Of a stretch of DNA of 64,000 nt, positions 1 to 8,909 are shown piece after piece. A program made the translations under genes and the position numbers. The notes beneath the pieces are model-generated. The model did not search any database. It was not told where the DNA came from and saw only the letters and a program-made list of their open reading frames with translations. The stretch's first letter is position 1, and each line of letters starts with the position of its first letter. Source of the DNA: Halalkalicoccus paucihalophilus (lineage in GTDB: Archaea > Halobacteriota > Halobacteria > Halobacteriales > Halalkalicoccaceae); NCBI RefSeq assembly GCF_001593955.1, contig NZ_LTAZ01000013.1:310001-374000 (forward strand), read 5' to 3'.

Positions 1-195
1 TCGGATAAGGAGGTATCTGTCCAGGGCCAGTGCGAATTCCTAAGTGGCAACGCTATCGGGAATCTCGGAGATCCACCGGTCTAGTTGGTAGTACGACACG
101 AGAAGATCCTCGAGAGGGGATCCGAAGCAGCTTCTACTCACAAATCCGCCCGGAATCACGCATCACGGCCCCGCTAAACCCAATGTAGTCTCAAC

Positions 196-212
196 ATCCC
201 ACCAGGTGGGAT
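196..212. promoter_or_regulatory. 17-nt perfect inverted repeat upstream of the sulfatase gene
   Basis: Two 8-nt arms (ATCCCACC and GGTGGGAT) flank a single central A. It lies about 70 nt before the sulfatase-like start codon. It could be an operator or the terminator of a gene ending outside the window. The rest of positions 1-283 shows no coding sequence I can support. Confidence 0.4.
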
Positions 213-283
213 AGAGCCGTGCTTACGGCATCAGCCTTGATTAGGATAAATAGTTATCAACTATCCCGGAGAAAGTCACTTAG

Positions 284-1618
284 ATGAGTAGTGTTGCACT
301 TGTTGTCCTTGATACGCTACGGAAGGATGCATTTGATCGATATTTTGAGTGGCTTCCTGGTCGACGATTCGAGCACGCATGGTCAACTGCTAAGTGGACA
401 ATGCCCGCACACGCTTCGTTGTTCACCGGAAAATATGCAAGTGAGATCGGGGTCAACGCGAAAGCAGAAGGACTTGATTGCCCTGAACCAACCCTTGCTG
501 AAATCGCCTCTGAGGTAGGCTACACTACGCGTGCATTCAGTGCAAACCTCATGGCATCGCCGGTCTTTGAATTCGATCGTGGCTTCGATTCGTTTGATGG
601 GACTTGGCGTGTAAACACTAATAGCAAGGGACTCAGTGGGTGGCGAGAGCTCCTGCAAAACGGCCACTCCGGACTCCAACAATATATTTCACTTCTGCAA
701 CACGCTTCGGGTGGTCATTACCGAATCACTCCCTCGATTGCAGCTGGGCTGTTTAGGCGGCTGTCTGAAAGTTCATTTTTGCCCGCATTCAAAAATCATA
801 GTCACGACGACGGAGCTACAACGCTATTGGATGCGCTTCATAGAGGACAGTACATGAACACGGACTTTCTCTTCGTGAACCTCATGGAAGCACACGCCCC
901 TTATTTACCGCCAGTACAATATCGGACTACTTCGGATCCTTCATATGATGAAGTGGCTGCGACCGTAACGACTGACGAACCAGATGGAGATCTCATTCGA
1001 AGTGCGTACAATGATGCAGTACGATATCTCTCGGATCGCTACCGACAGATCTTCACTGAATTGAACCACCGCTTTGAGTATGTCATCACGCTCAGCGATC
1101 ATGGAGAGCTTTTCGGTGAACACGGAAGCTGGCGTCACCTCCATGGCGTCTATCCAGAGCTGACCCACGTACCAATGGTCATCTCCGGAAATGGATTATC
1201 CGGGAGTTGTACAAAGACGGTCAATCTTCTTGATGTACACCAAACGATCCTGACGTTATTGGAGATAAATGGACCCTCCAGTGGACGAGATCTACTCGGA
1301 AGTATAGACGACCGACCGTGTCTCGTCGAATACGAGGGGCTCCGATCGGCCCGGCTTGAGATGATGAAAAACGCGGGGTATGCAGATGAAGTAATTCAGT
1401 CGTATGATCAACCACTAACCGGCCTCGCTATGGACGGAAATTACTACGGGTATGAGACTCTCGATGGGTGGACGGAGACCGGTACAGCAGGGGCTAAGGA
1501 TCCGTACGCTCTATTACAGAAGCTTAAATCATCACTATCAGTGCCAACGAATCATCATCGCTCTAGAAGTGTTTCTGCTGCAGTCCAAGCACGTCTAAAG
1601 GATCTCGGCTATGCATGA
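284..1618 (+). CDS. Sulfatase-like hydrolase (alkaline phosphatase superfamily)
   Basis: This 444-aa protein has the layout of archaeal sulfatase-family enzymes. Near the N-terminus is a metal-binding LDTLRKD strand (residues 8-14). A TMPAHASLFTG segment (about 39-49) sits where the nucleophile loop lies, and SDHGELFGEHG (about 270) is the second metal-binding block. There is no signal peptide or membrane segment, so it is probably cytoplasmic. In haloarchaea such genes often accompany polysaccharide or glycan modification, but no glycosyltransferase is visible here. The sulfatase Cys/Ser-x-Pro-x-Arg signature is not clear, so the substrate could be another sulfate or phosphate ester. The ATG follows a weak GGAG (268-271), and an AT-rich TATA-like stretch lies near 245-257. 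Confidence 0.75.
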   Translation: MSSVALVVLDTLRKDAFDRYFEWLPGRRFEHAWSTAKWTMPAHASLFTGKYASEIGVNAKAEGLDCPEPTLAEIASEVGYTTRAFSANLMASPVFEFDRGFDSFDGTWRVNTNSKGLSGWRELLQNGHSGLQQYISLLQHASGGHYRITPSIAAGLFRRLSESSFLPAFKNHSHDDGATTLLDALHRGQYMNTDFLFVNLMEAHAPYLPPVQYRTTSDPSYDEVAATVTTDEPDGDLIRSAYNDAVRYLSDRYRQIFTELNHRFEYVITLSDHGELFGEHGSWRHLHGVYPELTHVPMVISGNGLSGSCTKTVNLLDVHQTILTLLEINGPSSGRDLLGSIDDRPCLVEYEGLRSARLEMMKNAGYADEVIQSYDQPLTGLAMDGNYYGYETLDGWTETGTAGAKDPYALLQKLKSSLSVPTNHHRSRSVSAAVQARLKDLGYA

Positions 1619-1701
1619 AGTGAAGACCCTGAACCAGTATCGCGTCTCTGTTCGTCTCCCTTGTCGGCTCTATCAGTAACGAAAGCGGAGTACCATTTAG
1701 C

Positions 1702-1743
1702 CTTGTGCAACAAAACGTCTTTGAATGTAAGGTGTTGCACAAG
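1702..1743. repeat. Inverted repeat family CTTGTGCAACA, copy 1
   Basis: Arm CTTGTGCAACA (1702-1712) is mirrored by TGTTGCACAAG (1733-1743) across 20 nt. The same arms recur at 40802-40849 and 45518-45560, with a decayed copy at 62579-62623. Spacers always measure 19-22 nt while their sequence varies. It lies 84 nt after the sulfatase stop codon. Function is unknown; a recombination site, mobile-element end or structured RNA are all possible. Confidence 0.7.
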
Positions 1744-1881
1744 ATATACTCTTTTTGGAGAAGCGACTACCTTCTGTTGGTCATACGTCCCTTACCAACG
1801 GCCGTATCGTACGTATCTCGATACTGTTGGTGGGGCGCCGTCTCGACAGTCCGGAGATTGAACGTACTTGGATTCCGCTCC

Positions 1882-2001
1882 CTACGCTTTCTCGATCGTG
1901 AGTTCGAATTGGTCGCCTTCTTTGAGCTCGTGGCGTTTTCCATCGTTGCCAGCTAGGTGGTTCGATACCTCGTTCTGCGTTTGATTCCTTGTCGCCTCCA
2001 T
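1882..2001 (-). CDS. Possible 39-aa small protein
   Basis: An ATG-started frame of 39 codons ends in a charged segment (HELKEGDQFELTIEKA), with the acidic, lysine-poor composition of real haloarchaeal proteins. An AT-rich TATA-like stretch lies just upstream on the minus strand (about 2030-2045). It may be an intact small protein or the tail of an eroded gene. I do not recognise the family. Apart from this frame and the inverted repeat, 1619-2088 contains nothing I can support. Confidence 0.35.
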   Translation of the reverse strand: MEATRNQTQNEVSNHLAGNDGKRHELKEGDQFELTIEKA

Positions 2002-2088
2002 TGTGACATCTATTTAGACCTCCACAATCGGAAATATAGAAAATCAATTAAAATAGTATGACCGACAAAATCCAGTCGTTGTGGACAA

Positions 2089-2100
2089 TATCTTTATGCG
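2089..2100 (+). promoter_or_regulatory. TATA box for the alcohol dehydrogenase gene
   Basis: The stretch ATATCTTTATGC lies about 25-33 nt before the ATG at 2123. This is the spacing expected for a leaderless archaeal transcript, and it supports starting the gene at 2123 rather than at the in-frame ATG at 2081. Confidence 0.45.
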
Positions 2101-2122
2101 AGCGCATTCACACATCCATGGT

Positions 2123-3235
2123 ATGGCATCACGTCCTACAGGTAGCCTGATTCACCTAAACGAGCCTGAAACGCTAGAAACGAAGCAATATGAGGTCCCG
2201 GAGCCGGAACCTGGCGCAGTTGTGACTGAGGTCGTTCGTGCGAACGTTTGCGGTTCAGAACTGCATATCTGGCGTGGCCATCATCCCGAGGTGAAAGAAG
2301 GTGTTCTCGGCCACGAGGTGCTCTGTCGTGTGAGTGAACTTGGTGATGGTGTCGAAACCGACTATGCTGGCCAACCCATTGAAGAAGGCGATATTGTTGC
2401 ACCAGTCTACTACATTACCTGTCAGAAGTGCTCCTCGTGTCTTAACGGAGAGTTCCACCTCTGTCAGAACGCGTATCGGTACTGGTCGAAACCGCCAGAG
2501 GAACCACCCCACTTCCACGGGACGTTCGCGACCCACTACTATATCCATCCCAACCAGTACTTCTACAAGATACCTGAGGGACTCGATAAGAAGATTGCTG
2601 CAGGCGCAAACTGCGCGCTTTCACAGGTGATGTTTGGTTTGGACGAGACCGGTGTCGAATATGGTGATGTTGTTCTAGTACAAGGAGCAGGCGGATTAGG
2701 ACTCAACGCTATTGCGGTAGCCAACGAGCAAGGTGCAGAGACGATCGTCGTCGAGGGTGTTGACGGCCGCATCGAACGCGCGAAGGAGTTTGGTGTCGAT
2801 CACGTGATTGACTTCCGGGAACATGATACCGTTGACGCCCGCGCAGAGCGGGTGCGTGAGCTCACTGACGGAATCGGCGCCGATGTTGCCGTTGAAGTCG
2901 CAGGTGTGCCCGAAGCATTCGCCGAGGGGATCTATCTGCTTCGGGACGGCGGGCGCTATCTAGAAATGGGCAACGTTAATCCTGGACACGTTGCGGAGTT
3001 TGATCCCGGAACACTTACCCGAAAGTCGATTGATATCACCGCCGTCGTTCGATACAATCCTTGGTATCTCCATAAGGCGCTTACCTTTCTGGCGGACAAT
3101 GCCGAGCAGTACCCCTATGAAGATCTGATTGATGCTGAGTTCGATCTAATGGACGTCGACGAGGCACTTGCGAAGTCTGATAGCCGAGAGATCACACGAG
3201 CAGCACTAGTACCGCCACATGAGCACAAGGAGTGA
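2123..3235 (+). CDS. Zinc-dependent alcohol dehydrogenase (MDR superfamily)
   Basis: The protein oxidises an alcohol (or reduces an aldehyde) using NAD(P). The catalytic zinc region is visible as NVCGSELHIWRG followed by GHE. The structural zinc lobe has four cysteines (CQKCSSCLNGEFHLC). A Rossmann dinucleotide-binding loop (VQGAGGLGLNAI) follows in the middle. About 370 aa is normal for the family. The in-frame ATG at 2081 would add 14 residues, but the TATA box at 2089-2100 argues against it. The gene converges on the aldehyde dehydrogenase operon with only 5 nt between stop codons, and the two may act in sequence on one alcohol. The substrate cannot be read from sequence. Confidence 0.85.
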   Translation: MASRPTGSLIHLNEPETLETKQYEVPEPEPGAVVTEVVRANVCGSELHIWRGHHPEVKEGVLGHEVLCRVSELGDGVETDYAGQPIEEGDIVAPVYYITCQKCSSCLNGEFHLCQNAYRYWSKPPEEPPHFHGTFATHYYIHPNQYFYKIPEGLDKKIAAGANCALSQVMFGLDETGVEYGDVVLVQGAGGLGLNAIAVANEQGAETIVVEGVDGRIERAKEFGVDHVIDFREHDTVDARAERVRELTDGIGADVAVEVAGVPEAFAEGIYLLRDGGRYLEMGNVNPGHVAEFDPGTLTRKSIDITAVVRYNPWYLHKALTFLADNAEQYPYEDLIDAEFDLMDVDEALAKSDSREITRAALVPPHEHKE

Positions 3236-3240
3236 CTAGG

Positions 3241-3579
3241 TTACTGGCGTCGTTCCACAACGGTCAACCGATAACCAAGCGACACCTCAAGCGAGAACGA
3301 TCCCACACCCTCAGATTCGACCACGTCGATTGCCAACTCGTAGCCGGTACGGGCGTTTTCGCGAATTAAGGGGGCATACACCTTGATGTCCCTGGTCTCG
3401 CCGATGAGAACGTCGCTAACGCCGACTGTATCGGCCTCAACAGCGACAGGCCCCATTCCATCACAGCAGCCGTCGTTGAGTACGAGCGCTACGTTGCTCT
3501 CCCGCTCGCGTTCGATTTCCGTCAGCACGCGACGAGCGCGATCAGTAATCTCGATCGACACTTCTTCCGGATCGCTCAT
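3241..3579 (-). CDS. DUF779 family protein, aldehyde-dehydrogenase partner
   Basis: This 112-aa protein resembles the DUF779 family, small proteins found next to aldehyde dehydrogenase genes. It has an N-terminal helix (ITDRARRVLTEIERE) and a characteristic DGCCDGMGP cysteine motif that might bind metal. Its ATG overlaps the aldehyde dehydrogenase stop by 4 nt (ATGA), so the two are translationally coupled. The longer frame reaching 3600 lies inside the upstream gene and is unlikely to be the start. The biochemical role is not established; chaperone or thiol-linked functions are possible. Confidence 0.75.
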   Translation of the reverse strand: MSDPEEVSIEITDRARRVLTEIERERESNVALVLNDGCCDGMGPVAVEADTVGVSDVLIGETRDIKVYAPLIRENARTGYELAIDVVESEGVGSFSLEVSLGYRLTVVERRQ

Positions 3580-5018
3580 TCCAGCTCGATTCGGGCACAA
3601 ACGTTCTTCACCTGAGTGTACGATTCAATTGCTTCTAGCCCCTTCTCACGGCCAAAGCCACTCTGTTTATAGCCGCCGAAGGGCGTCTCAACGCCGCCAG
3701 CAAACCACTCGTTTATATACACTTGTCCAGCCTCCATCTCGTGAGCGAAGCGGTGAGCACGACCGACGTCAGACGTGAAGATACCCGCGACCAGCCCGTA
3801 GTCAACGTCGTTGGCGAGTTCGAACGCCTCGCGCTCGTCACTGAACTCGATCACTGACAGCACTGGGCCGAATATTTCCTCCTGTGCGATGCGATCGCTG
3901 TTATCGACGTCGTCGAATATTGTCGGCTCGACAAAGTAGCCATCGTGATCAGGTGTCTTACCGCCAACGATTGGGTCACCGACTTCCTCACGACCGATTT
4001 CGACGTACTCGCGGACCTTTCGATGTTGATCCGAAGAAACGAGCGGCCCGACGTCGGGATCCTCGAGGCCAGGTCCGACCGTCAGCTCAGAAGCACGTGT
4101 TGCCAGCCGGTCCACGAATTCACTGTGGATCGACTCGTGGACGAGCAGTCGCGAGCCTGCTGAACAGACCTGTCCGGCGTTAGTCGCGAAGATCGCCGTG
4201 ATTGTCTCGTCAAGGGCGTGATCGAGGTCGGCATCAGGGAAAACAACATTTGGACTCTTCCCACCGAGTTCAAGATGAACCGGCGTAACGTTGTCCGCCC
4301 CGAGCTTCGCGACCTGTCGACCGGTGACGACGGACCCCGTGAAACTAATCGCATTGACATCAGGATGACCAGCTAGTGATGCACCGGCTGTGGCGCCGAA
4401 CCCGGGTACGACATTTAGCACCCCCGGAGGGATTCCTACCTCAAGAGCGAACTCACCTATCTTGAGTGCTGAGAGAGGCGTCTGTTCGGCGGGCTTTGCG
4501 ACAGCGACGTTACCGGCAGCTAGCGCCGGCGCAATTGTCCGGCCGACGAGATTCACGGGGAAGTTCCAGGGGATAATTTGGCCGGTAACCCCGAGCGGCT
4601 CACGAACGGTATAGTCGACGTATTTGTCGGTCAGTGGGATTGAGTCACCGTGGATCTTATCGGCGATCCCAGCGTAATACTCGAAGTAACGGGCGCACCC
4701 CTCGACGTCGCTTCGGGCCTGCGAAATAGGCTTGCCGTTGTCACGGGTTTCGAGTTCAGCGAGGTAGTCTGTTTCCTCTCGGATGCGCGCTGCAAGTGCG
4801 GTCAACAGCCGACCGCGTTCCTCTGGCGCGGTCGAACGCCATTTTGGATATGCCTCGTGGGCGCTCTCGACTGCCCGGTCTATGTCCTCCTTATCTGCGG
4901 CGGCAACCTCGGTGATCGGCTCTTCGGTCGCCGGGTTTAACGTCACAAACCGTTCACCGGACGTGGCGGGAATGAACTCCCCATCGATCAGGAGATCGTG
5001 CTTCTCTGTGGTAGTCAT
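3576..5018 (-). CDS. NAD(P)-dependent aldehyde dehydrogenase
   Basis: A full-length 480-aa ALDH that oxidises an aldehyde to the carboxylate. Visible signatures are PWNFPV (cofactor and substrate region), KPAEQTPLSA (cofactor lysine), FTGS, the catalytic Glu in LELGGKSPNVVF and the catalytic Cys in NAGQVCSAGSRL. The C-terminal half has the usual EEIFGPVL and PFGGYKQSGFGRE blocks. It lies in a minus-strand series with the symporter upstream and the DUF779 gene downstream. The adjacent alcohol dehydrogenase and CoA-transferase suggest a short alcohol/aldehyde catabolic route; the specific substrate is inference. Confidence 0.93.
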   Translation of the reverse strand: MTTTEKHDLLIDGEFIPATSGERFVTLNPATEEPITEVAAADKEDIDRAVESAHEAYPKWRSTAPEERGRLLTALAARIREETDYLAELETRDNGKPISQARSDVEGCARYFEYYAGIADKIHGDSIPLTDKYVDYTVREPLGVTGQIIPWNFPVNLVGRTIAPALAAGNVAVAKPAEQTPLSALKIGEFALEVGIPPGVLNVVPGFGATAGASLAGHPDVNAISFTGSVVTGRQVAKLGADNVTPVHLELGGKSPNVVFPDADLDHALDETITAIFATNAGQVCSAGSRLLVHESIHSEFVDRLATRASELTVGPGLEDPDVGPLVSSDQHRKVREYVEIGREEVGDPIVGGKTPDHDGYFVEPTIFDDVDNSDRIAQEEIFGPVLSVIEFSDEREAFELANDVDYGLVAGIFTSDVGRAHRFAHEMEAGQVYINEWFAGGVETPFGGYKQSGFGREKGLEAIESYTQVKNVCARIELE

Positions 5019-5048
5019 CCTTTCTCAATGTTTCTGGGGGAACGTAAA

Positions 5049-5624
5049 TTAAGATTTGCCCTCAACATCTCGATAGTGATCCTCGATCGCTGTGATCGAG
5101 GTGACCTCCTCAATCTGCTTTGTCAACCCACTGACCACGTAACTGTTGTTGAGAGTTCCATAGTCGATTAGCCAGTAAGGAACAAAGACGAGCTCAAGCT
5201 TATCGAGGGCGGTATCTGGTCGCTTGATGGGTCGGAACCTACGATCAAGGTAGGGGAAGAGCCATTCCTGCCATTCGTCTTCGGCGTCGGCAACCGATAA
5301 CTCGGGCTTGATCACGTCACTTGGAACGACATCGACTGACCGACGCTCAGGGAGGTCGACATCGACCTCGCCGACACGTCCGGTAACAGCGTCGACTCCG
5401 ACGAGGAACTTCTCTATTCGGTCGTTTCGAATGTACCGGTGGAGCTCGACAGTGGTGTAAGCGATATAATCCGGGTAGTACACCAGCGAGACGTTACGTG
5501 GCTGTTCGTCGCGACCGAGCAGCGAGCGCAGCTGCCCAATCAGAAACGCGCTGAGCGTGATGCGATCCTTACGAGCGGTCGCTGACTCGGCGTCAAGTTT
5601 TGGATCGATCGTCCGAATCTCCAT
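5049..5624 (-). CDS. Conserved hypothetical protein within the ALDH/symporter operon
   Basis: A 191-aa soluble protein without signal peptide or membrane segment. It has two hydrophobic, aromatic-rich strands (SLVYYPDYIAYTTVELHRY near 45-63; LELVFVPYWLIDYG near 142-155) and a basic patch (RNDRIEKF). I do not recognise the family. It sits 30 nt upstream of the aldehyde dehydrogenase and 36 nt downstream of the symporter on the same strand. It is probably co-transcribed and may serve transport or the same catabolic route. Confidence 0.65.
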   Translation of the reverse strand: MEIRTIDPKLDAESATARKDRITLSAFLIGQLRSLLGRDEQPRNVSLVYYPDYIAYTTVELHRYIRNDRIEKFLVGVDAVTGRVGEVDVDLPERRSVDVVPSDVIKPELSVADAEDEWQEWLFPYLDRRFRPIKRPDTALDKLELVFVPYWLIDYGTLNNSYVVSGLTKQIEEVTSITAIEDHYRDVEGKS

Positions 5625-5660
5625 CAGTCGAGGAGTGGTCCCGACGGCTACTTAGTTCCG

Positions 5661-7217
5661 TCAGTCGTCGCTAGGGCTTCCGTCGGGAGAAACCCGCTCG
5701 GGACGGAACACCTTGTTGAGATGGCTAGTAGGTAGCGGCTCAGTGAACTTACTAATCACGTAGGTCAGCACGCAGGAAATGATGAAGCCGATTCCAGAGG
5801 ATGCGAATGGGTTTTCGTTGTAGGGATACCACCCCTCGTAGAGCCCGAACTGCGGACCGAGATGGATCACAAAGTAGACGCCGAAAGCGACGACGAATGC
5901 AATGATGGCAGCCGTCTTCGATGTCTCCTCGCGGAATGTGCCGACCAGATATGGACCGCTGTAAGCCGCAATGATACCGCCAATACCGACCCAAAGGAGA
6001 ATCGACAGATATTGCGGCGGGGTCATTACGGCGATGACAGCAGCGATTGTCACAAAGACCGTTGAGAGTCGAGAAATCCACAGTGCTCGCTGATTGACTC
6101 GCTCATCGGTGGGGTCGCCGCCCTTCCACGGCACGTACGTTTTGCGGTAAAGGTCGTTGGCGAAGATCTGTGAGATAGCAATGATTAGGCCGTCAGCTGT
6201 CGAGATAATCGCGCTCAGGATTGCGACGCCAAGGAAGGCGGCGAGCACCGCTGGTAGATTTTCAACGAACAGCATTGGAATGATAGCGTCAGGATTGTCG
6301 ATTTGTATGCCCTGTGCGCGACCGAGCACGCCGCCGAGAAACATAAGCGGCAACGCGATCCCGACGACCGCGGAGACCGTCATAAACTTCTTCATATACT
6401 CAGTGCCCTTGATTGCGAAGAATTTGTTGCCCAGATGCGGCTGTGCGGTGAAGCCGATGTGAGCGATAAATAGCAGGAAGATCACCCACCAGTTGGCGAA
6501 CGTTGGGTTTTCAGGATCGGTATGGGAATTCCAGCCCATGTCACTTGGAAGCGCAGCGTTGACTCCACTCATACCGCCCTCGACACCCCAGCCAGTCGCG
6601 AACATGAATACGATCAGGAGCGTCACGCCGATCATGATCGCCCCTTGGACTGCGTCCGTGAGGATATCGGCGTGGGAACCACCGGCGGTCAGGTACAACA
6701 AGAGCAACGCCCCGGCAACCCAGATACCGATTCCATAATCTAGACCGAGAATCGTTTCGAACATCCAGCCGGCAGCGGTGATTTGGGACATAATGTAAAA
6801 CAGCAAGAAGAGGGCGACTAGTGCCGCTAGTACTCGCAATAGTGGACTCTGATATCGGTCGCCGAGAAAGTCCGGAATTGATTGTGAGCCGAACCGGTCG
6901 CCAACTTTTTTCGTGATTCGAGCGACGAATAGCATCCCGATGTAGATACCAATGGGGTAGATCATAGCGTAGTAGCCAGCCTTAAAGCCCATCCCGTAGG
7001 CCATGCCTGGAATCCCCATGAATGTCGAGCCGCTGGCAACGGTCGCTGCGTATGCGAGTGCCAGTGCAAGAAAACCAAAACCACCGCGAGCAGTAGCATA
7101 GTCGTCTTGAGTATGAGTTCGCTGGTACCCCAAATACCCGAGTCCCAGAATTAACGCTACATATACCGCCAAAAATCCCCATCCCCATGTCGCGACCGTG
7201 CTGCCGACATCCGCCAT
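5661..7217 (-). CDS. Sodium:solute symporter (SSS family)
   Basis: A 518-aa polytopic membrane protein with about 13 hydrophobic segments. It has the SSS look: a glycine-rich first helix (VYVALILGLGYLGYQR), the GFGFLALALAYAATVASG stretch and the conserved STADGLIIAISQIFANDLYR block that marks the symporter signature. It probably imports an organic acid or amino acid with Na+. Its ATG overlaps the stop of the 46-aa membrane protein (TAATG), as expected for a two-component SSS transporter. Operon neighbours suggest a carboxylate or other substrate fed to the aldehyde/CoA-transferase enzymes; that is inference. Confidence 0.9.
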   Translation of the reverse strand: MADVGSTVATWGWGFLAVYVALILGLGYLGYQRTHTQDDYATARGGFGFLALALAYAATVASGSTFMGIPGMAYGMGFKAGYYAMIYPIGIYIGMLFVARITKKVGDRFGSQSIPDFLGDRYQSPLLRVLAALVALFLLFYIMSQITAAGWMFETILGLDYGIGIWVAGALLLLYLTAGGSHADILTDAVQGAIMIGVTLLIVFMFATGWGVEGGMSGVNAALPSDMGWNSHTDPENPTFANWWVIFLLFIAHIGFTAQPHLGNKFFAIKGTEYMKKFMTVSAVVGIALPLMFLGGVLGRAQGIQIDNPDAIIPMLFVENLPAVLAAFLGVAILSAIISTADGLIIAISQIFANDLYRKTYVPWKGGDPTDERVNQRALWISRLSTVFVTIAAVIAVMTPPQYLSILLWVGIGGIIAAYSGPYLVGTFREETSKTAAIIAFVVAFGVYFVIHLGPQFGLYEGWYPYNENPFASSGIGFIISCVLTYVISKFTEPLPTSHLNKVFRPERVSPDGSPSDD

Positions 7218-7357
7218 TAGACCTCACCTCTCGTCTGCTCGTTCTCGTATTGCTGTTTTGCGCGTGTTTGTAGGTAGTCTTCCATCTTGAGAATCCAGAA
7301 AGTGACAAACAGAAAGTACCCAATTGTCGTTAACGTGAGGACCTGTATGACATTCAT
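7217..7357 (-). CDS. 46-aa single-span membrane protein, small partner of the SSS symporter
   Basis: This short frame starts at ATG 7357 with one hydrophobic span (VLTLTTIGYFLFVTFWIL) and a charged tail (KMEDYLQTRAKQQYENEQ). It ends in TAATG, sharing the A with the symporter start, so the genes are tightly coupled. Small one-helix proteins commonly precede SSS symporters of the pantothenate/actP-like group and may stabilise them. A TATA-like TTTATTTTTAA lies upstream (about 7390-7402). Confidence 0.65.
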   Translation of the reverse strand: MNVIQVLTLTTIGYFLFVTFWILKMEDYLQTRAKQQYENEQTRGEV

Positions 7358-7451
7358 TGTCTCACACCGGTACGTAAATCTGACTGATTAAAAATAAAGA
7401 TTTCCCTCAATACATATTGAGATATTATTGAATTCGGCTCGCAGCAGAGAC

Positions 7452-8909
7452 CTATTTGCCCCAGTCGATGTGCCAGTCAAAAACGGTCTCCAGATCATGT
7501 GGTGTTTGTCCATTAGCGTTCACAGCACGATGTCGATAGGCCTCAAGATCGTTTTGAAACGAGGGGTCAGCGATCGAGATTATTTTCGTAGCGCGCTCAC
7601 GCGGAGAACACCCACGGAGATCTGCGACACCGTGTTCAGTAACGACAACCGAAACATCATGTTCCGTATGATCGACATGCGGTGTCATCGGGACGACCCG
7701 AGAGACAGCGCCGTCAGCAGCTGTCGATGGGAGGGCAATGATCGACAGTCGCGAATTTCGGACAAAGTCGCCACCGCCACCGATGCCGTTGATCATATGT
7801 GTTCCGCCAATATGCGTTGCATTTGCATTCCCATAGCAGTCGACTTCAATGGCGCTGTTGACACCAACAACGCCGAAGCGTTCTATCAATATGGGATTGT
7901 TCGAGATATCAGCCGGACGCAAGACAACGTCCGTGGCATACTGATCGATTGCATCGAAGAAGCGCTTCTGGCCTGTTTGTGAAAGCGCAAGCGATGTTGC
8001 ACTTGCTCCAGCCAGTTGCCCTGAATCGAGCATGTCTAATAGCCCGTCTTGGAAGACTTCGCCGAAATAGACGACCGTGCGATCACCGAACTCGATCTCA
8101 GTCAGAGCACCCATGAGTGCGTTCCCTAGGCTACCAACGCCAAACTGTAGCGAAACTGCCGACGAAAACATCGAATTCGACTGAATCTCTGATTCGAGAA
8201 ATGATCCCAGATTAGCAGCGATTGCTTGGTCAATGGGTGTTGGAGTGCGGAACGTGTACGGATCGTCTGCCGTATCGGTCTCAACGACCGCCTCGAGTGC
8301 GTCGGGATCGAACTCGATCCGAGCGTCACCGATTCGATCGGTCGGTCCGTCGATTGGAATCGGCTCTCGATGAGGTGGCGACGCCCGCTCATAGACATCG
8401 TGAATCGTTTTGAGAGCAATCGGTTGGGCATGGTTTACTTCCAAAATGAGTCGATCGGCTGCCTGGACGATCGATGGGGCGTGACCAATCGATGTAGAGG
8501 CGATAAACCAATTCTCTCCTGCAGATACGGCTTCGATGATCGCAACGTCAACATTAAAACCACCACCAAAGCGTAATTCGTCACCGAACTGTGAGACATG
8601 GCGGTCAAAAAATGCAATCTCACCTGCATTGATCGCATCTCGGATTGCCGGCCGGGACTGGAAGTGAGCCCGTCGGTTGATTGTTTCTGAGTTAACTAAC
8701 GTCTCATCGATTTCGCCGCCAACGCTTCCAGCGCTAAGGATCGTTAGCGATTCATGGCCATCTAGCGCTGGAGGGACCACTTTTGGATACCCAACGCTTC
8801 CGAAGCCACTAATTGCGACCGTCATGCCATCGTCAATGACGCTGGCCGCTTCGTCTGCAGTAGTAATCGGCAGCGTGCCCTCAAGCCGGTCGTTTAGTGA
8901 GTCATTCAT
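7452..8909 (-). CDS. Acetyl-CoA hydrolase / CoA-transferase family enzyme
   Basis: The 485-aa protein matches the acetyl-CoA hydrolase/transferase (Cat1, 4-hydroxybutyrate CoA-transferase) family, which moves CoA between carboxylic acids. Recognisable blocks are GMTVAISGFGSVGYPKVVP near the N-terminus, FGVGSLGNALMGAL in the middle, a VYFGEVFQDG segment that fits the active-site Glu region, and IGGTHMINGIGGGGDFVRN plus VTEHGVADLRG near the C-terminus. I use ATG 8909. An in-frame GTG at 9011 would add a low-complexity 34-residue stretch atypical of the family. The gene could convert the acid made by the neighbouring aldehyde dehydrogenase to a CoA ester. Confidence 0.85.
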   Translation of the reverse strand: MNDSLNDRLEGTLPITTADEAASVIDDGMTVAISGFGSVGYPKVVPPALDGHESLTILSAGSVGGEIDETLVNSETINRRAHFQSRPAIRDAINAGEIAFFDRHVSQFGDELRFGGGFNVDVAIIEAVSAGENWFIASTSIGHAPSIVQAADRLILEVNHAQPIALKTIHDVYERASPPHREPIPIDGPTDRIGDARIEFDPDALEAVVETDTADDPYTFRTPTPIDQAIAANLGSFLESEIQSNSMFSSAVSLQFGVGSLGNALMGALTEIEFGDRTVVYFGEVFQDGLLDMLDSGQLAGASATSLALSQTGQKRFFDAIDQYATDVVLRPADISNNPILIERFGVVGVNSAIEVDCYGNANATHIGGTHMINGIGGGGDFVRNSRLSIIALPSTAADGAVSRVVPMTPHVDHTEHDVSVVVTEHGVADLRGCSPRERATKIISIADPSFQNDLEAYRHRAVNANGQTPHDLETVFDWHIDWGK

